Part shown: positions 17,667 through 26,852 of the stretch, piece by piece | Layout: every line of letters starts with the position of its first letter | Position numbering within the stretch: the first letter of the stretch is position 1 | NCBI RefSeq assembly: GCF_013167895.1 | Contig: NZ_BLWC01000001.1 | Coordinates: forward strand, 5,518,001 to 5,582,000 | Reading direction: 5' to 3' | DNA: 64,000 bases | Source: Streptomyces fulvorobeus | Lineage (GTDB): Bacteria; Actinomycetota; Actinomycetes; Streptomycetales; Streptomycetaceae | Notes under the pieces: model-generated | Database searches by the model: none | Told to the model about the DNA's origin: nothing | What the model saw: only the letters and a program-made list of their open reading frames with translations | Program-made: the position numbers and the translations under genes

Positions 17667-19892
17667 TCACTGCGGGTCCGCGTACTGGATGCCGCGGCCG
17701 TTGGTGCCCAGGTAGACACGGCCGTACACGCGGGGGTCGCCGGTGATGACCTCGCCGGTCCAGCCCCACTGGTGGGCCTGGTCGTTGATCCTGGTCCAGG
17801 TCGCTCCCGCGTCGTCGGAGCGCAGCACCGCCACACCGTCGTACGTGGCGGAGACCCGGCCGGTCTGGTAGATCGCCGGGTAGGAGGCCCTGCCCCACCG
17901 GGTCGCCGCCTTGCCGAAGCCGAGGGCGTGCGATGCCTGGCAGCCCGCCACCGCGGTGAAGCGCAGGCCCCCGTCCGTCGAGCGGAGAAGTCCGTTGTCC
18001 TTCGCCGACAGCCACAGGTCACCGCTGCGGCCGGGAGCCGCCGCGATCCGGAACTGCACGTCGCCCGCCGGCAGCTGAGCGGCCCCCCTGGTGAAGCGGG
18101 CGCCCGCGTCCCTCGACACGAACACCGCACCCGTGTCGGTGTCGTACACGTAGAAGCGGCTGGGGTCGAGGGGGTCGGCGACCGGTGTACCGCCCTTGGG
18201 GAAGGTGGGCACCTCGGCCCAGGTGGCACCGCCGTCGGTCGAGCGCTGGGCGGCGTACTTCGTGCCGTCCCAGTGGATGAAGGACCACAGGAGCGTCCTG
18301 CCGTCCGCGCTCACGGCGATCGGTCCAGGCGCCGACGCGGCGATGGACGGCTGGGAGGCGAAGGGCCGCCAGCTCGCGCCGCCGTCGTTCGAGTACGCCC
18401 CGGCGGCGCCCCCGGAGGGCCAGCCGGCCCGTACGACGTACGAGGGCTTGAGCGTGGCCAGCGCCAGCCCGGTGGCCGAGCCGAAGACCGGGTTGGACGC
18501 CATGCCGCGCGACGGGGAAGCGGTGAGCGACTCGTGGTACATCACGCCGATGTCCCCGAGCCCGCTGAGCAGTTGGGCGCCTCCGGAAGGGGGTGCGATC
18601 AGCTGCCGCACCGCTGACTCCTCCAGACCCCGGATCTCCGGCGCCCAGTGCACCAGGTCGCGCGTCCCGAAGATCGTGGCGCCCGTGCCGTACACGATGT
18701 GCTGGGAGTCGAAGGGGTCGACGGCGAGGGCCTGTATCCACCAGCCGAACTTCGCCTGGGTCGCGCCCCAGCGCAGATACGGGGTCTCGGAGACGTCGAG
18801 GACCGCGGAGTCCTTGAGCGAGGTCCAGCTCGCGCCGCCGTCCGTGGAACGGAAGAGGGTGTCCACGGGCCCCCAGCGGTTGTTGGTCGACACCACGACC
18901 GTGCCGGGGCGGCGCGCGTCGACGGTGACACCGCCGTACCCGAAGGCGTCGCCCCCGGAGGGCGCCACGGGGGACACGTCGGACCAGACGCCCGTCACCG
19001 TGTCGAGGCGGTGGACGGAGCCGTTGGACTGGTTGTTCGGGCCGGGGCCGTCCGCGTAGGTCACGTACAGCGCCCGCGTGCCCGCGTCGTACGCGGCACG
19101 GATCGGCACCTTCGTGGCGGCCGCCCCGGCCGACGGCTGGCCGGGCACCGCCTGCCAGCCGCCCGAACCGTCCGTGCGGTACAGGGCGGTGCCGCCGTCA
19201 CCCCATCCCGCGTACACCGTCCGGCCCGCCGCCACGAGCAGCGTGACGCCCTGGCCGTTGGCCGAAGGAGTGGCGGGGAAGGCCGCCGGGGACCAGGTGG
19301 CACCGCGGTCGGTGGAGCGCAGCAGACCGTCGTGGCGGGTGCCGAGCCAGAGCGTCTCGCTGTCGCGCGGGTCGACGAGCAGCCGTTCGCCCGCGCCCCG
19401 GCCGTCCTCGTTCGCCCCGAGCCGTACGGTCAGGTCCGCGCGGGCCCAGGTCACGCCCCGGTCGTTCGACCGGAGCACCGCGCCCGGGCTCGCCCAGGAC
19501 TGGGAGTACGTACCGAGTGCCAGGTAGAGCCGGTCGGGGAAGGCGGGGTCGACGGCCAGGGCCTCGACGCCCAGCAGGTTCCAGTCGTCCCAGCCGAGGT
19601 GGTCGGTGAGGGCGGTCCACCGTGCCTGGGCCGAGTCCCACCGGTAGGCACCGCCGATGTCGGTGCGGGCGTACGCCAGGCCCGCCACGGCCGGGTGGAA
19701 GAGGACGCCGGTCACGAAACCGGTGCCGCCGATCGCGGCGGTCCGCCAGCGGTACGCCTGGGTGGTGGCCCGTCCTCGGCGGGACGCGGCCCCGGCGGGA
19801 GCCGCGACCGGCAGGGTGGCGGCCGCGGCCGCGACGGCCGCTCCGGCGAGCACGGTACGGCGGCGGGGCGTGGGGAGGGACGAGTCGCGCAT
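17667..19892 (-). CDS. Secreted GH74 xyloglucanase
   Basis: A 741-residue protein made of two seven-bladed beta-propellers, the GH74 fold. The N-terminus has a twin-arginine signal (PRRRTVLAGAAVAAAAATLP). Repeated blade motifs such as LRSTDRGATW, FRSTDGGASW and RSTDGGATW are plain. The two catalytic Asp are likely in RTDIGGAYRWD and SGLGDIGVMYH. The enzyme cuts the glucan backbone of xyloglucan outside the cell. The ATG at 19892 has GGAAGG 8 nt upstream; a GTG three codons earlier is less likely. No carbohydrate-binding module follows, so it probably acts on soluble xyloglucan. Confidence 0.9.
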   Translation of the reverse strand: MRDSSLPTPRRRTVLAGAAVAAAAATLPVAAPAGAASRRGRATTQAYRWRTAAIGGTGFVTGVLFHPAVAGLAYARTDIGGAYRWDSAQARWTALTDHLGWDDWNLLGVEALAVDPAFPDRLYLALGTYSQSWASPGAVLRSNDRGVTWARADLTVRLGANEDGRGAGERLLVDPRDSETLWLGTRHDGLLRSTDRGATWSPAAFPATPSANGQGVTLLVAAGRTVYAGWGDGGTALYRTDGSGGWQAVPGQPSAGAAATKVPIRAAYDAGTRALYVTYADGPGPNNQSNGSVHRLDTVTGVWSDVSPVAPSGGDAFGYGGVTVDARRPGTVVVSTNNRWGPVDTLFRSTDGGASWTSLKDSAVLDVSETPYLRWGATQAKFGWWIQALAVDPFDSQHIVYGTGATIFGTRDLVHWAPEIRGLEESAVRQLIAPPSGGAQLLSGLGDIGVMYHESLTASPSRGMASNPVFGSATGLALATLKPSYVVRAGWPSGGAAGAYSNDGGASWRPFASQPSIAASAPGPIAVSADGRTLLWSFIHWDGTKYAAQRSTDGGATWAEVPTFPKGGTPVADPLDPSRFYVYDTDTGAVFVSRDAGARFTRGAAQLPAGDVQFRIAAAPGRSGDLWLSAKDNGLLRSTDGGLRFTAVAGCQASHALGFGKAATRWGRASYPAIYQTGRVSATYDGVAVLRSDDAGATWTRINDQAHQWGWTGEVITGDPRVYGRVYLGTNGRGIQYADPQ

Positions 19893-19961
19893 GACGAACA
19901 CCTTCCGGTGGGGGAGTGGTGGGGTCGCACTGTGCGGGAGAGGAGGGTGCGGCTCGCGGGC

Positions 19962-20902
19962 TCAGCCCTTGACCGCCCCGGTGAGCATGCCCTTCTTGAA
20001 GTGTTTCTGGACGAACGGCGAGAGGACCGCCACGGGCAGCAGGGCCAGCACCATCACGGCCATCTGGACGGCGAGCGGGGAGAGTCCTCCGGTGTTGATG
20101 GCCTGGGCGAGCCCCACGGGCCTCTCCTGCTTGAGGACCAGCTGGTTCATGATGTTCTGCAGGGGGAGCATGTCGGGATCGCTGAGGTAGATCGAGGCGT
20201 TGAACCAGGCGCTCCAGTAGCCGACCGCGTAGAACAGCGTGATCACCGCGATGACGGCCCGGGAGAGCGGCATGACGATCTGCCACAGGATGCGGAAGTC
20301 GCCGGCCCCGTCGATCCTGGCGCTCTCGATGAGCTCCTGCGCGGTGCTCATGAAGAAGGCGCGCAGGACCAGGATGTTGAAGACGTTCAGGGCGCTGGGC
20401 AGGATCAGCGACAGGTAGGAGTCGGTGAGGCCGAGGCCCTGCACCACCAGGTAGGTGGGGATGAGACCGGCGCCGAAGAACATGGTGGCGAGCAGGACGA
20501 TCAGGAACGGCCGGTGGAGGACCGATCCGCTGCGGGAGAGCCCGTAGGCGCACATGACCGACACCGTCATGCTGAACAGCGTGCCGACCACCGTCACACC
20601 CAGGCTGACGAGGGTGGCCCGGGTCACCTGGCCGCCGCCGAGGAGTTCCTGGTACGCGACGAAGGTGATGTCCCGGGGGATCACCACGAGTCCGCCCGTC
20701 CCGGTGATGGTCTCCACCGATGAGAGGCTGGTGACGACCACCACCCAGAGGGGAAGAGCACCGCGAGGCAGACCACGACCAGGACGACGCCCTTGGCCGC
20801 GAGTCCGGCCCTGGCCGGCTCCTCCTCCCACACCGGCCGCAGCCTGCCCCGTACCGCGGGGCCCCGCTGACGTCCGCTCAGTTTCTCCGTAGTCAGGCTC
20901 AC
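19962..20902 (-). pseudogene. Sugar ABC transporter permease (MalG-like), one frameshift
   Basis: This is the second membrane subunit of the oligosaccharide importer. The GTG at 20902 overlaps the stop of the first permease. The first 50 codons end in LVVVCLAVLFP, then the frame breaks at the G4 run 20750-20753. Adding one base continues LWVVVVTSLSS and gives a 313-residue protein with six helices and the EAA loop ESARIDGAGDFRILWQIVMP. The C-terminus VQKHFKKGMLTGAVKG is typical of this subfamily (CUT1, LplC/YtcP-like). Everything else is conserved, so a sequencing error is likely and the transporter is probably functional. Confidence 0.85.
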
Positions 20903-21912
20903 TTCCTGTACACCCCCTGCTCGCCCATGAGATGGGCGACCTTGTTGGCCGCGAGCACGAGCAGCAGGCCGACGATTCCCTTGACGATGCCGACGGCCGC
21001 CGCGTAGCTGAAACCGCCGTTGGTGATGCCGACGTTCCAGACGTAGGTGTCCAGCACCTCCGAGGCGCCGGGGCCCACGGCGGTCCTCTGCAGCAGGATC
21101 TGCTCGAACCCGACGGTCAGCGCGTTGCCGACCTGGAGGACCAGCAGCAGGGCGACGACGGGGCGCAGGGCGGGCAGCGTGATGTGCCAGATCCGGCGCC
21201 ACCGGTTCGCCCCGTCCATCGCGGACGCCTCGTACAGGTCGGGACTGACGGATGCGAGGGCCGCGAGGAAGACGATGACGCCCCAGCCGGCGTCCTTCCA
21301 GATCATCTCGAAGGTGATCAGGAACTTGAACAGACCGGGGTCGGTCATCAGGTCGATGCCGTCGTGGCCGTGGTCCCGCAGGGTCTGCGAGATGAGGCCG
21401 GCGCCACCGAACATCTGCTGGAAGACGGTGACGACGAGCACCCAGGAGAAGAAGTGCGGAAGGTAGAGGATCGCCTGCGCCACGGCGCGGACACGCGGCC
21501 GGACGAAGCTGTTGATGAACAGGGCGAGCAGGACCGGGACCGGGAAGAACAGCGTCAGCTGGATCAGGAAGATCGCGAGCGTGTTGCGCAGCGCCGCCCA
21601 GAACAGGCGGTCGTCCATCATCTGCCGGAACTGGTCGAGGCCGACCCAGGGGCTCTGGAGGATGGCCTGGAAGGCGTTGTCGGCGATGTACGGGTCGTAC
21701 TCCTGGAAGGCGACGACGTTCCCGGCGAGCGGGACGTACGCGAAGACGAGCAGGAGGACGATGGCCGGGAGCGTCATCAGGATCAGCGTGCGGTCACGCC
21801 GCAACCGGTGCCGCAGCGTGATCCCGCCCGCGGGTTTCGCGGGCTCGGGGCGCTTCCTCCCCGTGGCCGGGTGACGCGCCTGCGGCTCGGCGCGGGATTC
21901 GGTGTCGACCAT
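20899..21912 (-). CDS. Sugar ABC transporter permease (MalF/LplB-like)
   Basis: A 337-residue membrane protein with six helices (first: LILMTLPAIVLLLVFAYVPL) and the EAA loop EASAMDGANRWRRIWHITLP. The segment LYLPHFFSWVLVVTVFQQ is characteristic of LplB/YtcP-type permeases of the CUT1 family, which import oligosaccharides. The ATG at 21912 begins 1 nt after the binding-protein stop. It pairs with the frameshifted permease that overlaps its 3' end. Confidence 0.92.
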   Translation of the reverse strand: MVDTESRAEPQARHPATGRKRPEPAKPAGGITLRHRLRRDRTLILMTLPAIVLLLVFAYVPLAGNVVAFQEYDPYIADNAFQAILQSPWVGLDQFRQMMDDRLFWAALRNTLAIFLIQLTLFFPVPVLLALFINSFVRPRVRAVAQAILYLPHFFSWVLVVTVFQQMFGGAGLISQTLRDHGHDGIDLMTDPGLFKFLITFEMIWKDAGWGVIVFLAALASVSPDLYEASAMDGANRWRRIWHITLPALRPVVALLLVLQVGNALTVGFEQILLQRTAVGPGASEVLDTYVWNVGITNGGFSYAAAVGIVKGIVGLLLVLAANKVAHLMGEQGVYRK

Positions 21913-21913
21913 G

Positions 21914-23584
21914 TCAGGAGGCCGAGTCGCCGGTCTCGTCGAGCAGCTTCTTGTACCAGTCGCGGAGCTTGTCGCCACCGCGCGTACGCCAGTCGGAGAC
22001 GTTCTGCTGCATGTCGGAGACCTTCTTGCGGCCCCGGACGATGTCCTTCTCCAGATCCTCGAACTGGGCGTTGAGCTCCGCGTACCGGGCCGGTTCCTGG
22101 ACCTGCATGCCGTAGAAGAGCGGCTTCCGGGTGTGCGCGCCCTGGCGCTGCTGCCACTCGACCATGCCCTTGGCGACGTCCGGGTGGTCGGGGAAGGCGC
22201 GGAAGGCGGCCGGGCCCGCGATGTACTCGTAGGTGGCGAAGACCTGGTTGTTGCCGTCCTCGGTCTTGGCGATCACACCGTCCTTGACGGTGTGGTGGAC
22301 GCCCTCGACGCCGTACGCCTTCAGGCGCTGCTCCCTGGAGCCGTACGGGGCCGCCGTGAAGTTGGCGAGGGCGAGGATCTCCTCGATCTTCCTCTTGTCG
22401 GCCTTCTCGCTGACGAAGCACCAGATGTTGGAGGGCGGGGCCGCGTAGAGGGTGGGCTCGCCGCCGTCGTGGGCGAAGATGTCCATCGCCGCCATGGTGA
22501 ACTTCGGGTCGGCCAGCCGCTGGACGGCCGTCGCGCCGTACCAGTCGGAGATGTCGGCGTTGTACATCATGAGCCTGCCGGAGGAGAACAGGTTCTTCTG
22601 GTCGCCCCGCTCGGCCTTGACGTCGGGATGGACGAAGCCGGCGGAGTACAGCGAGCGCGACCACTCCAGCGCTTCGAGGTACTCGTCGGTCTCGTAGCGG
22701 TTGACGAGCTTGCCGTCCACGAGCTTCCAGTAGTGCGGCTTCTCGGCCAGCACTCCGAAGAAGGCGAACGCCGACCACGTCATGTCACCGCAGGCCCACA
22801 CCTTGCTCCTGGGGGCGTTCATCTCCTTGCACAGGTCGTAGAACTCCTGGGTGGTGGCCGGGACCTGGTAGCCGCGCTCCTCGAAGACGTCGGGCCGGTA
22901 GAACGGCGCGATGTTGGGTGTGGACTCCGCCGGGAAGGGCAGGCCGCGCAGCTTGCCGCCGAAGACCGCCCGCTGCCAGGCGCCGGTCGGGATGGCCGCG
23001 AGGTTCGGGTACGCCTTGACCTTGTCGCCCGCCAGGTAGGGCCCGAGGTCGGCGAACTTGTTGGTGATCGCGCTCGGGATCTTGCCGTTCAGCTCCCAGC
23101 TGGGCACGACCACGGCGTCGGGGACGTTGCTGGAGGCGAGGACGGCGCCGAGCTTCTGGCCGTAGACGTTGCCGTCCTGGTTCTGCCACTTGACCTTGAC
23201 CCCGGCCGCCTCGTCCATCGCGGTCCAGTACGCGTTGCCGGTGCCGGGCGAGGTGCCCCACAGCGGGGCCATGATGCTGACCTCGCCGCCCTTGCCCAGC
23301 TTCTCGGGCACCGACACGGCCAGCTGGCCGGCGGGCCTGGCGGTGGTGAAGCCGATGGCGGAGCCGTTCCTGGCGGGGATGTCCGGGGTGACGGCCTCGG
23401 AGGGGACGTACGCCGGCAGCAGGCCCTTGAGCTTCCTGCCGGTCGTGGTGCCCTCGTTCTTCTCGTCGCCCGAGCCGCCGCAGGCGGTGAGCAGAGGTAC
23501 TCCGCCTCCCACGGCGGCCACGACGACCGCGGTGGAAGCGAGGAAGCTTCTCCGGCTCGGGGAAGAGGAGGAATTCGGCGTCAT
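21914..23584 (-). CDS. Sugar ABC transporter, substrate-binding lipoprotein
   Basis: A 556-residue extracellular solute-binding protein, large as usual for LplA/YtcQ-type proteins that bind oligosaccharides. The N-terminus has a twin-arginine-like motif (SRRSFLAST) and the lipobox LTAC (about residues 36-39). The mature part includes KWQNQDGNVYGQKLGAVLAS and GKLRGLPFPAES. It is the first gene of a five-gene operon: binding protein, two permeases, GH74, GH42. The ATG at 23584 is preferred over an upstream GTG because it places the signal peptide correctly. A LacI operator lies 117 bp upstream. Confidence 0.9.
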   Translation of the reverse strand: MTPNSSSSPSRRSFLASTAVVVAAVGGGVPLLTACGGSGDEKNEGTTTGRKLKGLLPAYVPSEAVTPDIPARNGSAIGFTTARPAGQLAVSVPEKLGKGGEVSIMAPLWGTSPGTGNAYWTAMDEAAGVKVKWQNQDGNVYGQKLGAVLASSNVPDAVVVPSWELNGKIPSAITNKFADLGPYLAGDKVKAYPNLAAIPTGAWQRAVFGGKLRGLPFPAESTPNIAPFYRPDVFEERGYQVPATTQEFYDLCKEMNAPRSKVWACGDMTWSAFAFFGVLAEKPHYWKLVDGKLVNRYETDEYLEALEWSRSLYSAGFVHPDVKAERGDQKNLFSSGRLMMYNADISDWYGATAVQRLADPKFTMAAMDIFAHDGGEPTLYAAPPSNIWCFVSEKADKRKIEEILALANFTAAPYGSREQRLKAYGVEGVHHTVKDGVIAKTEDGNNQVFATYEYIAGPAAFRAFPDHPDVAKGMVEWQQRQGAHTRKPLFYGMQVQEPARYAELNAQFEDLEKDIVRGRKKVSDMQQNVSDWRTRGGDKLRDWYKKLLDETGDSAS

Positions 23585-23700
23585 TGCGTCAACCCTTCGA
23601 GGCGCACCAGGACACACGGCGGATGAGCGCCGGTCGGCTCCTGTGTCTGAGGTGGGGCGTTACTGACTGAGCCGGACGAACCGGCCGGTCCCGAAACCTG

Positions 23701-23714
23701 TCGAAGCGCTTCGA
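23701..23714. promoter_or_regulatory. LacI-family operator, copy 3 (transporter side)
   Basis: Perfect TCGAAGCGCTTCGA palindrome in the 388-bp divergent region, nearer the ABC transporter operon. It is identical to the sites before the lacI gene. Confidence 0.8.
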
Positions 23715-23863
23715 TGTTGCAGCGAGGTTAAGTGAAGCCATCCGGCCGCACAAGAGTCCGATCCCCAATTCGCCGCGGCTGCCCCCGTTCCGTTTCCCGG
23801 GTGCCGTGGGCGCCAGGCGGGGCCTGGCAGAGCGTCAGGGCGCGGCTGAGCGCTGCCGCACCC

Positions 23864-23893
23864 TTGACACTCGCAGGGTTCGGCACGGAGCAT
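23864..23893 (+). promoter_or_regulatory. Probable promoter of the GH3-GH31 operon
   Basis: A perfect TTGACA (23864-23869) is followed after 18 bp by GAGCAT (23888-23893), which fits TAnnnT at positions 2 and 6. The operator at 23893 directly abuts this -10, the classic position for repression. Confidence 0.5.
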
Positions 23894-23906
23894 CGAAGCG
23901 CTTCGA
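23893..23906. promoter_or_regulatory. LacI-family operator, copy 4 (GH3-GH31 side)
   Basis: Fourth identical TCGAAGCGCTTCGA palindrome, 66 bp before the GH3 start and touching the inferred -10 box. Copies 3 and 4 are 192 bp apart, so one repressor could control both divergent operons. Confidence 0.8.
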
Positions 23907-23972
23907 AAGATCTTCTCGGGCTGCGCCTCGACGGAGCGCTCAGACCTCCCACCTCTCCAAGGGGACCCGCAC

Positions 23973-26852
23973 GTGACGGACCATTCGCTGCCCTTCCGCG
24001 ACCCGCGGCTGCCCTTCGCCCGGCGCGCCGACGACCTGCTGCGACGGCTGACGCTGGAGGAACGCATCGCGATGCTCCACCAGTTCGCGCCCCCGGTGGA
24101 GCGGCTGGGACTCGGGGCCTTCCGCACCGGACAGGAAGCACTCCACGGAGTCGCCTGGATGGGCACCGCGACGGTCTTCCCGCAGGCTGTCGGGCTCGGC
24201 GCCACCTGGAACGACGCACTCGTGCGCCGGATCGGAGAGGCCGTGGGCAACGAGGTCCGCGCCAAACGGGCCGGCGACGACCGGGTCGGGCTCAACGTCT
24301 GGGCCCCCACCGTGAATCTGCTGCGCCATCCGCTGTGGGGCCGGGGCGAGGAGGGGTACGCCGAGGACCCGGCACTGACCTCCGCCATCGCCGTCGCGTA
24401 CACCCGGGGGCTGCGTGGTGACGACCCCCTCTACTGGCGCACGGCCCCGGTCCTCAAGCACTGGCTCGCGCACAACAACGAGACCGACCGTGACACCACC
24501 TCCTCCTCGGTCCGCCCGCGCGTGCTGCACGAGTACGACCTGCGGGCCTTCCGCGACGCCGTGCGGGCCGGCGCCGTAGCCGGTGTCATGCCGGCGTACA
24601 ACCTGGTCAACGGCCGCCCCAACCACCTCTCGCCCCTCCTGGACCAGCAGCTCCGCCGCTGGACCGAGCAGTCCCTCGTCGTCTGCTCGGACGCCGGGGC
24701 GCCCTCCAACCTGGTCGACTCCGAGCACTACTACGACACGCACGAGGAGGCGACCGCCGCCGCCCTGAAGGCCGGCGTCGACAGCTTCACCGACCACGGC
24801 CAGGACTCCGCCGTCATGACCGGGCGCGTCCGCGACGCGCTCGCCAAGGGCCTCATCGACGAGAACGACATCGACACGGCGGTACGCAGACTGCTCACCC
24901 TGCGGCTCTCGCTCGGCGAGTTCGACCCCGGGCTCGACCCGTACGCGGGCGCCGCCGACTTCGACACGGCCGGGCACCGCGCCCTCGCACAGGAGGCAGC
25001 CGAGCAGGCCGTCGTCCTGCTCAAGAACGACGGGCTGCTGCCCCTGGCACCGGAGGCCGGCCGGACCGTCGCCGTCGTCGGACTCCTCGCGGACGCCTGC
25101 AAGCTCGACTGGTACAGCGGCACACTCCTGCACCGCTCGACCCCGCTCGACGGACTGCGGGAACGGTACGGCGCCGGGAACGTCGTCTTCGCCGAGGGCG
25201 CCGACCGGGTCCGGTTCAGGTGCGCCGAGGGATGGCTCCAGGTCCCCGACACCGACACCGACACCGACACCGACCCGGCGCCCGGCGCCGGGGGCGCCCT
25301 CGACCCGGCGCTGCTCGCGGGCCGCACCGATCTGCCGCCGCTGACCTGCGGGGAGCGCGCCACCGAACTGGCCCTGGTCGACTGGGGCGGCGGCGTCCTC
25401 ACCCTGCGCACCGGGGGCGGCCGCTACCTGTCGGTCGCGGACGACGGCTACGTACGCGCCTCCGCCGACGCGCCGGGAGGCTGGGTCGTCCAGGAGACGT
25501 TCCGCCTGGAACCGGTGGAGGGACACGACGGCGCGCACCGCCTTCTGCACATAGGGACGGGTGGGTACGTGTCTGTCGCCGCCGGCGGGGTAAAGGTTGC
25601 CGCCCCAGGCGAGAAAACCCCCGCCGCCCCCGCCGCGGTCTTCCAGGTCGAGGTGGCCGAGCGCGGCGAGGACGCCGTGGCACGCGCCGCCGCCGCCGCG
25701 GACACCGTGGTCGTCGTCGCCGGGAACGACCCCCACATCAACGGGCGTGAGACCGAGGACCGCACCACGCTCGGCCTGCCGCCCCAGCAGGAGCGGCTGT
25801 GGCGTGCGGCGCACGCCGCGAACCCCCGTACCGTCCTGGTGCTGACCTCGTCCTATCCGTACGCGGTCACCGAGGCGGCGGCCACCCTGCCCGCCCTGCT
25901 GTGGACCGCCCACGGCGGTCAGGCCGCGGGCACCGCCCTCGCGCGCGTCCTCTCCGGCGACGTCTCCCCGGCCGGCCGGCTCCCGCAGACCTGGTACGCC
26001 GCCGACGCCGACCTGCCGGACCTGCTGGACTACGACATCATCGGCTCCCGGCAGACGTACCTCTACTTCCGCGGGACCCCGCTCTACCCGTTCGGCCACG
26101 GCCTCACGTACACCGACTTCACCTACGCGGCTCTGAGCGCCGTACGCGACGAGGACCTGGTCCGGGTGTCGCTCACGCTCACCAACACCGGTCCCCGCGA
26201 CGGTGACGAGGTCGTCCAGCTGTACGTGCGGCAGGTCGGAGCTGAGGCCGGCCTGCCGCTGCGCAAGCTGGTCGGCCATCGCAGGGCGCACCTCGCGGCG
26301 GGCGCGGGGGAGCGCGTCGAGTTCCCGGTTCCGGTGGCGGAACTGGGCCACTGGGACGTGGCCCACGGCCGCTGGACCGTCGAGCCCGGCACGTACGAAC
26401 TGCTCGCGGGTGCCTCCAGCGCGGACATCCGGGTGCGGACCCAGGTGAGCGTGGCGGGCGAACCGTCCGGCCCCCGGCCCGTCCTGCGGCGCGGGCTCGA
26501 CGCGGCCGACTACGACGAGCAGCGGGGCACGCGGATCGTCGACCGCTCGAAGACGGCCGGGGACGCGGTGACCCCTTCGTGCGAGTCCGGCGGCGAACTC
26601 CTCTTCAGCCGCTGCGACTTCGGGGACGGAGTGCGGGCCGTCACGGTGTCGGCGGCCGGACGGGGGTCCGTCGAGGTGACGGTGGAGGGGGCGTCGGCGG
26701 ACGTCACCCTTCCGGGCGGCGGGGGACCGTACGACATCCGCGGCCATGACGCGGAGCTCACCGTCCGCGGAGTCCACGACGTACGGGTCGCACTGCGCGG
26801 CGGCGTACGCCTCGCCCACCTCGCCTTCGTCTCCGCCAAGGAGTCCTCATGA
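23973..26852 (+). CDS. GH3 beta-glucosidase with an inserted beta-trefoil-like domain
   Basis: A 959-residue family 3 glycosidase. The N-terminal barrel (about 15-340) contains LKHWLAHNNETDRD and the nucleophile Asp in VVCSDAGAP. The second domain starts near LLKNDGLLPL and resumes near VVVVAGNDPHINGRETEDR. A fibronectin type III-like domain follows (VSLTLTNTGPRDGDEVVQLY). Between the two halves of the second domain, residues about 425-560 form an extra module with GGRYLSVADDGYVRA and GGYVSVAAGGVKV, like a fascin/beta-trefoil fold, preceded by an Asp-Thr repeat. No signal peptide, so cytoplasmic. The GTG start has AAGGGGA upstream. The last ~110 residues are an additional beta-rich domain. 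Confidence 0.9.
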   Translation: MTDHSLPFRDPRLPFARRADDLLRRLTLEERIAMLHQFAPPVERLGLGAFRTGQEALHGVAWMGTATVFPQAVGLGATWNDALVRRIGEAVGNEVRAKRAGDDRVGLNVWAPTVNLLRHPLWGRGEEGYAEDPALTSAIAVAYTRGLRGDDPLYWRTAPVLKHWLAHNNETDRDTTSSSVRPRVLHEYDLRAFRDAVRAGAVAGVMPAYNLVNGRPNHLSPLLDQQLRRWTEQSLVVCSDAGAPSNLVDSEHYYDTHEEATAAALKAGVDSFTDHGQDSAVMTGRVRDALAKGLIDENDIDTAVRRLLTLRLSLGEFDPGLDPYAGAADFDTAGHRALAQEAAEQAVVLLKNDGLLPLAPEAGRTVAVVGLLADACKLDWYSGTLLHRSTPLDGLRERYGAGNVVFAEGADRVRFRCAEGWLQVPDTDTDTDTDPAPGAGGALDPALLAGRTDLPPLTCGERATELALVDWGGGVLTLRTGGGRYLSVADDGYVRASADAPGGWVVQETFRLEPVEGHDGAHRLLHIGTGGYVSVAAGGVKVAAPGEKTPAAPAAVFQVEVAERGEDAVARAAAAADTVVVVAGNDPHINGRETEDRTTLGLPPQQERLWRAAHAANPRTVLVLTSSYPYAVTEAAATLPALLWTAHGGQAAGTALARVLSGDVSPAGRLPQTWYAADADLPDLLDYDIIGSRQTYLYFRGTPLYPFGHGLTYTDFTYAALSAVRDEDLVRVSLTLTNTGPRDGDEVVQLYVRQVGAEAGLPLRKLVGHRRAHLAAGAGERVEFPVPVAELGHWDVAHGRWTVEPGTYELLAGASSADIRVRTQVSVAGEPSGPRPVLRRGLDAADYDEQRGTRIVDRSKTAGDAVTPSCESGGELLFSRCDFGDGVRAVTVSAAGRGSVEVTVEGASADVTLPGGGGPYDIRGHDAELTVRGVHDVRVALRGGVRLAHLAFVSAKESS
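25248..25271 (+). repeat. Hexanucleotide repeat (GACACC)x4 inside the GH3 gene
   Basis: Four exact GACACC units encode Asp-Thr pairs in the linker before the inserted domain. Because the unit is six bases, changes in copy number would keep the frame and only alter linker length. Confidence 0.85.

Noticed and set aside
25248..25271. Short tandem repeat considered as the start of a CRISPR array or satellite
   Set aside because: Units are 6 bp, without spacers, and lie in frame within the GH3 coding sequence.
23940..26819. 959-codon minus-strand open frame over the GH3 gene
   Set aside because: It mirrors the GH3 gene almost exactly. GC-rich codons leave the opposite frame free of stops. Only the plus strand shows glycosidase motifs.
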